NCBI GenBank assembly: GCA_946614685.1
Contig: CAMOHF010000095.1
Location: 1-5,556, forward strand
DNA: 5,556 nt
Origin: an uncultured Clostridia bacterium
Lineage (GTDB): Bacteria; Bacillota; Clostridia; Lachnospirales; Lachnospiraceae
Reading direction: 5' to 3'
In this document: piece after piece, positions 4,893-5,556 of the stretch
Position numbering within the stretch: the first letter of the stretch is position 1
Layout: every line of letters begins with the position of its first letter
Made by a program: the position numbers and the translations under genes
The notes under the pieces: generated by a model
The model's database searches: none
What the model was told of the DNA's origin: nothing
Seen by the model: only the letters and a program-made list of their open reading frames with translations

Positions 4893-5556
4893 TTACTCCT
4901 CTTCAATGGCAACCACGTCACCGTCGGAAAGTCCGCTTACGACAACGATCACTTTCTGCTTTGCGGCAAATGCATCGGATCCTCCCTCGGATACCGTGTA
5001 ATCCGCCTTCCTGATATATTGCTTTACCAAGTGATCCTCCTCAAGTTTCCAGACGAAGTACTTCATTCTGGATTCGTTGACAGGATCCTTCTCGGTATAA
5101 ACCGCCTTGTCCGGTACGATGATCGCATGTGAAAATTTGGAGTCCACGGCTTCGACCGACATGGTTCCTGTCTCGCTATAAATTGCCTCGTCCTCTACGG
5201 AAACGCAGTGACGAAGCTTGGATGTGCCCGCATCAACCGAGGTGGTGAGGTAAGCGATATCCCCCTTGGTTGTAAGATATACCGGACTTTCTTTTTCGGA
5301 ATAGCCCGTGTATCCGGTAATGGTTCCCGTATACGTCTTTCCTCCGGAGACGGAGAATGTTACCTTCTGACCGATGGGAAGCTTCTTATCAAAGGAAAGC
5401 AAGGCCGATGCACCCTCCGGCACTTTGACGGTACAGATGGATCCTCCTTCCGCAATCTCCGTATCCGCTGCTACCGCAACCTGTCCGATCACACCGTTAT
5501 AGTCGGAATAAACGGAGAATCGTCCGGTTCCGTCATTGTTGGTATTGGCCTTGTCG
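4893..5556 (-). CDS. HlyD/MacA-like membrane-fusion (adaptor) protein, C-terminal part
   Basis: The frame is open to the right edge, giving the last 220 residues; the true start lies outside. Residues 14-45 of the visible part (SVYSDYNGVIGQV, then DTEIAEGGSICTV) match the second half of the biotinyl/lipoyl-like barrel-sandwich domain of HlyD proteins. Then follow a beta-barrel region (about 48-135, with KLPIGQKVTFSVSGGKTYTGTI) and a membrane-proximal domain (about 143-217: HAIIVPDKAVYTEKD, KYFVWKLEEDHLVKQY, VSGLSDGDVVAIEEE). The missing part should hold the N-terminal membrane anchor, first half-lipoyl motif and any coiled coil. In MacAB-type systems the adaptor docks on the outer domains of the permease and helps load or pass substrate. 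In a Gram-positive cell it would sit on the outer face of the membrane. The gene precedes the permease by 9 bases and ends in GAGGAGTAA, which supplies the permease's ribosome binding site. Confidence 0.88.
   Translation of the reverse strand, partial: DKANTNNDGTGRFSVYSDYNGVIGQVAVAADTEIAEGGSICTVKVPEGASALLSFDKKLPIGQKVTFSVSGGKTYTGTITGYTGYSEKESPVYLTTKGDIAYLTTSVDAGTSKLRHCVSVEDEAIYSETGTMSVEAVDSKFSHAIIVPDKAVYTEKDPVNESRMKYFVWKLEEDHLVKQYIRKADYTVSEGGSDAFAAKQKVIVVVSGLSDGDVVAIEEE
4896..4900 (-). promoter_or_regulatory. Shine-Dalgarno site of the permease
   Basis: AGGAG on the minus strand is formed by the last two Glu codons of the adaptor gene, just before its TAA. It lies 12 bases from the TTG at 4883, a little long, and 27 bases from the ATG at 4868, too far. 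It therefore supports the TTG start. Confidence 0.5.

Noticed and set aside
5490..5492. GTG at 5492 as start of the adaptor
   Set aside because: The same frame continues upstream to the edge with residues (RFSVYSDYNG) that belong to the barrel-sandwich motif, so this codon is an internal Val.

Overview
The window holds most of one minus-strand operon for a MacB/LolD-type (FtsX-family) ABC transporter, read from right to left. Beyond its 3' end lies a 454-base intergenic stretch that is unusually rich in inverted repeats, and the first codons of another minus-strand gene sit at the left edge. Protein style (Clostridia-like FtsX permease, membrane-fusion adaptor next to it, strong AGGAGG-type ribosome binding sites, one TTG start) suggests a Firmicute, probably of the Clostridia. 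That is a judgement from sequence style only; there is no rRNA or other marker gene to fix the lineage.

Operon, in transcription order: (1) the C-terminal 220 residues of a HlyD/MacA-like adaptor, cut by the right edge; (2) a permease of about 948 residues with two FtsX-type halves, about ten membrane segments and two extracellular domains of about 250 residues each; (3) a 225-residue ABC ATPase; (4) a second, 295-residue ABC ATPase with a C-terminal tail that looks like an AbrB/MazE-type swapped-hairpin fold. The genes are 9 and 16 bases apart, and the last pair overlaps by 8 bases, so they are almost certainly co-transcribed and translationally coupled. Both ATPases keep all catalytic motifs. 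The simplest model is a heterodimeric ATPase pair driving one pseudo-symmetric permease, with the adaptor handling substrate outside the membrane. The substrate cannot be read from the sequence.

Positions 9-462 hold no credible gene. From about 156 to 451 the DNA is GC-rich (about 62 % by hand count of 241-360) and packed with hairpins; between 330 and 451 five stem-loops follow each other almost without gaps. No stem is followed by a U-tract on either strand, so they are not ordinary intrinsic terminators. From about 60 to 130 the DNA is AT-rich (about 32 % GC at 61-120) and contains a candidate minus-strand promoter with a 19-base spacer filled by a 14-base dyad, the layout typical of MerR-family control. 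It would drive a gene starting at position 8, preceded by an excellent ribosome binding site, whose product lies outside the window.
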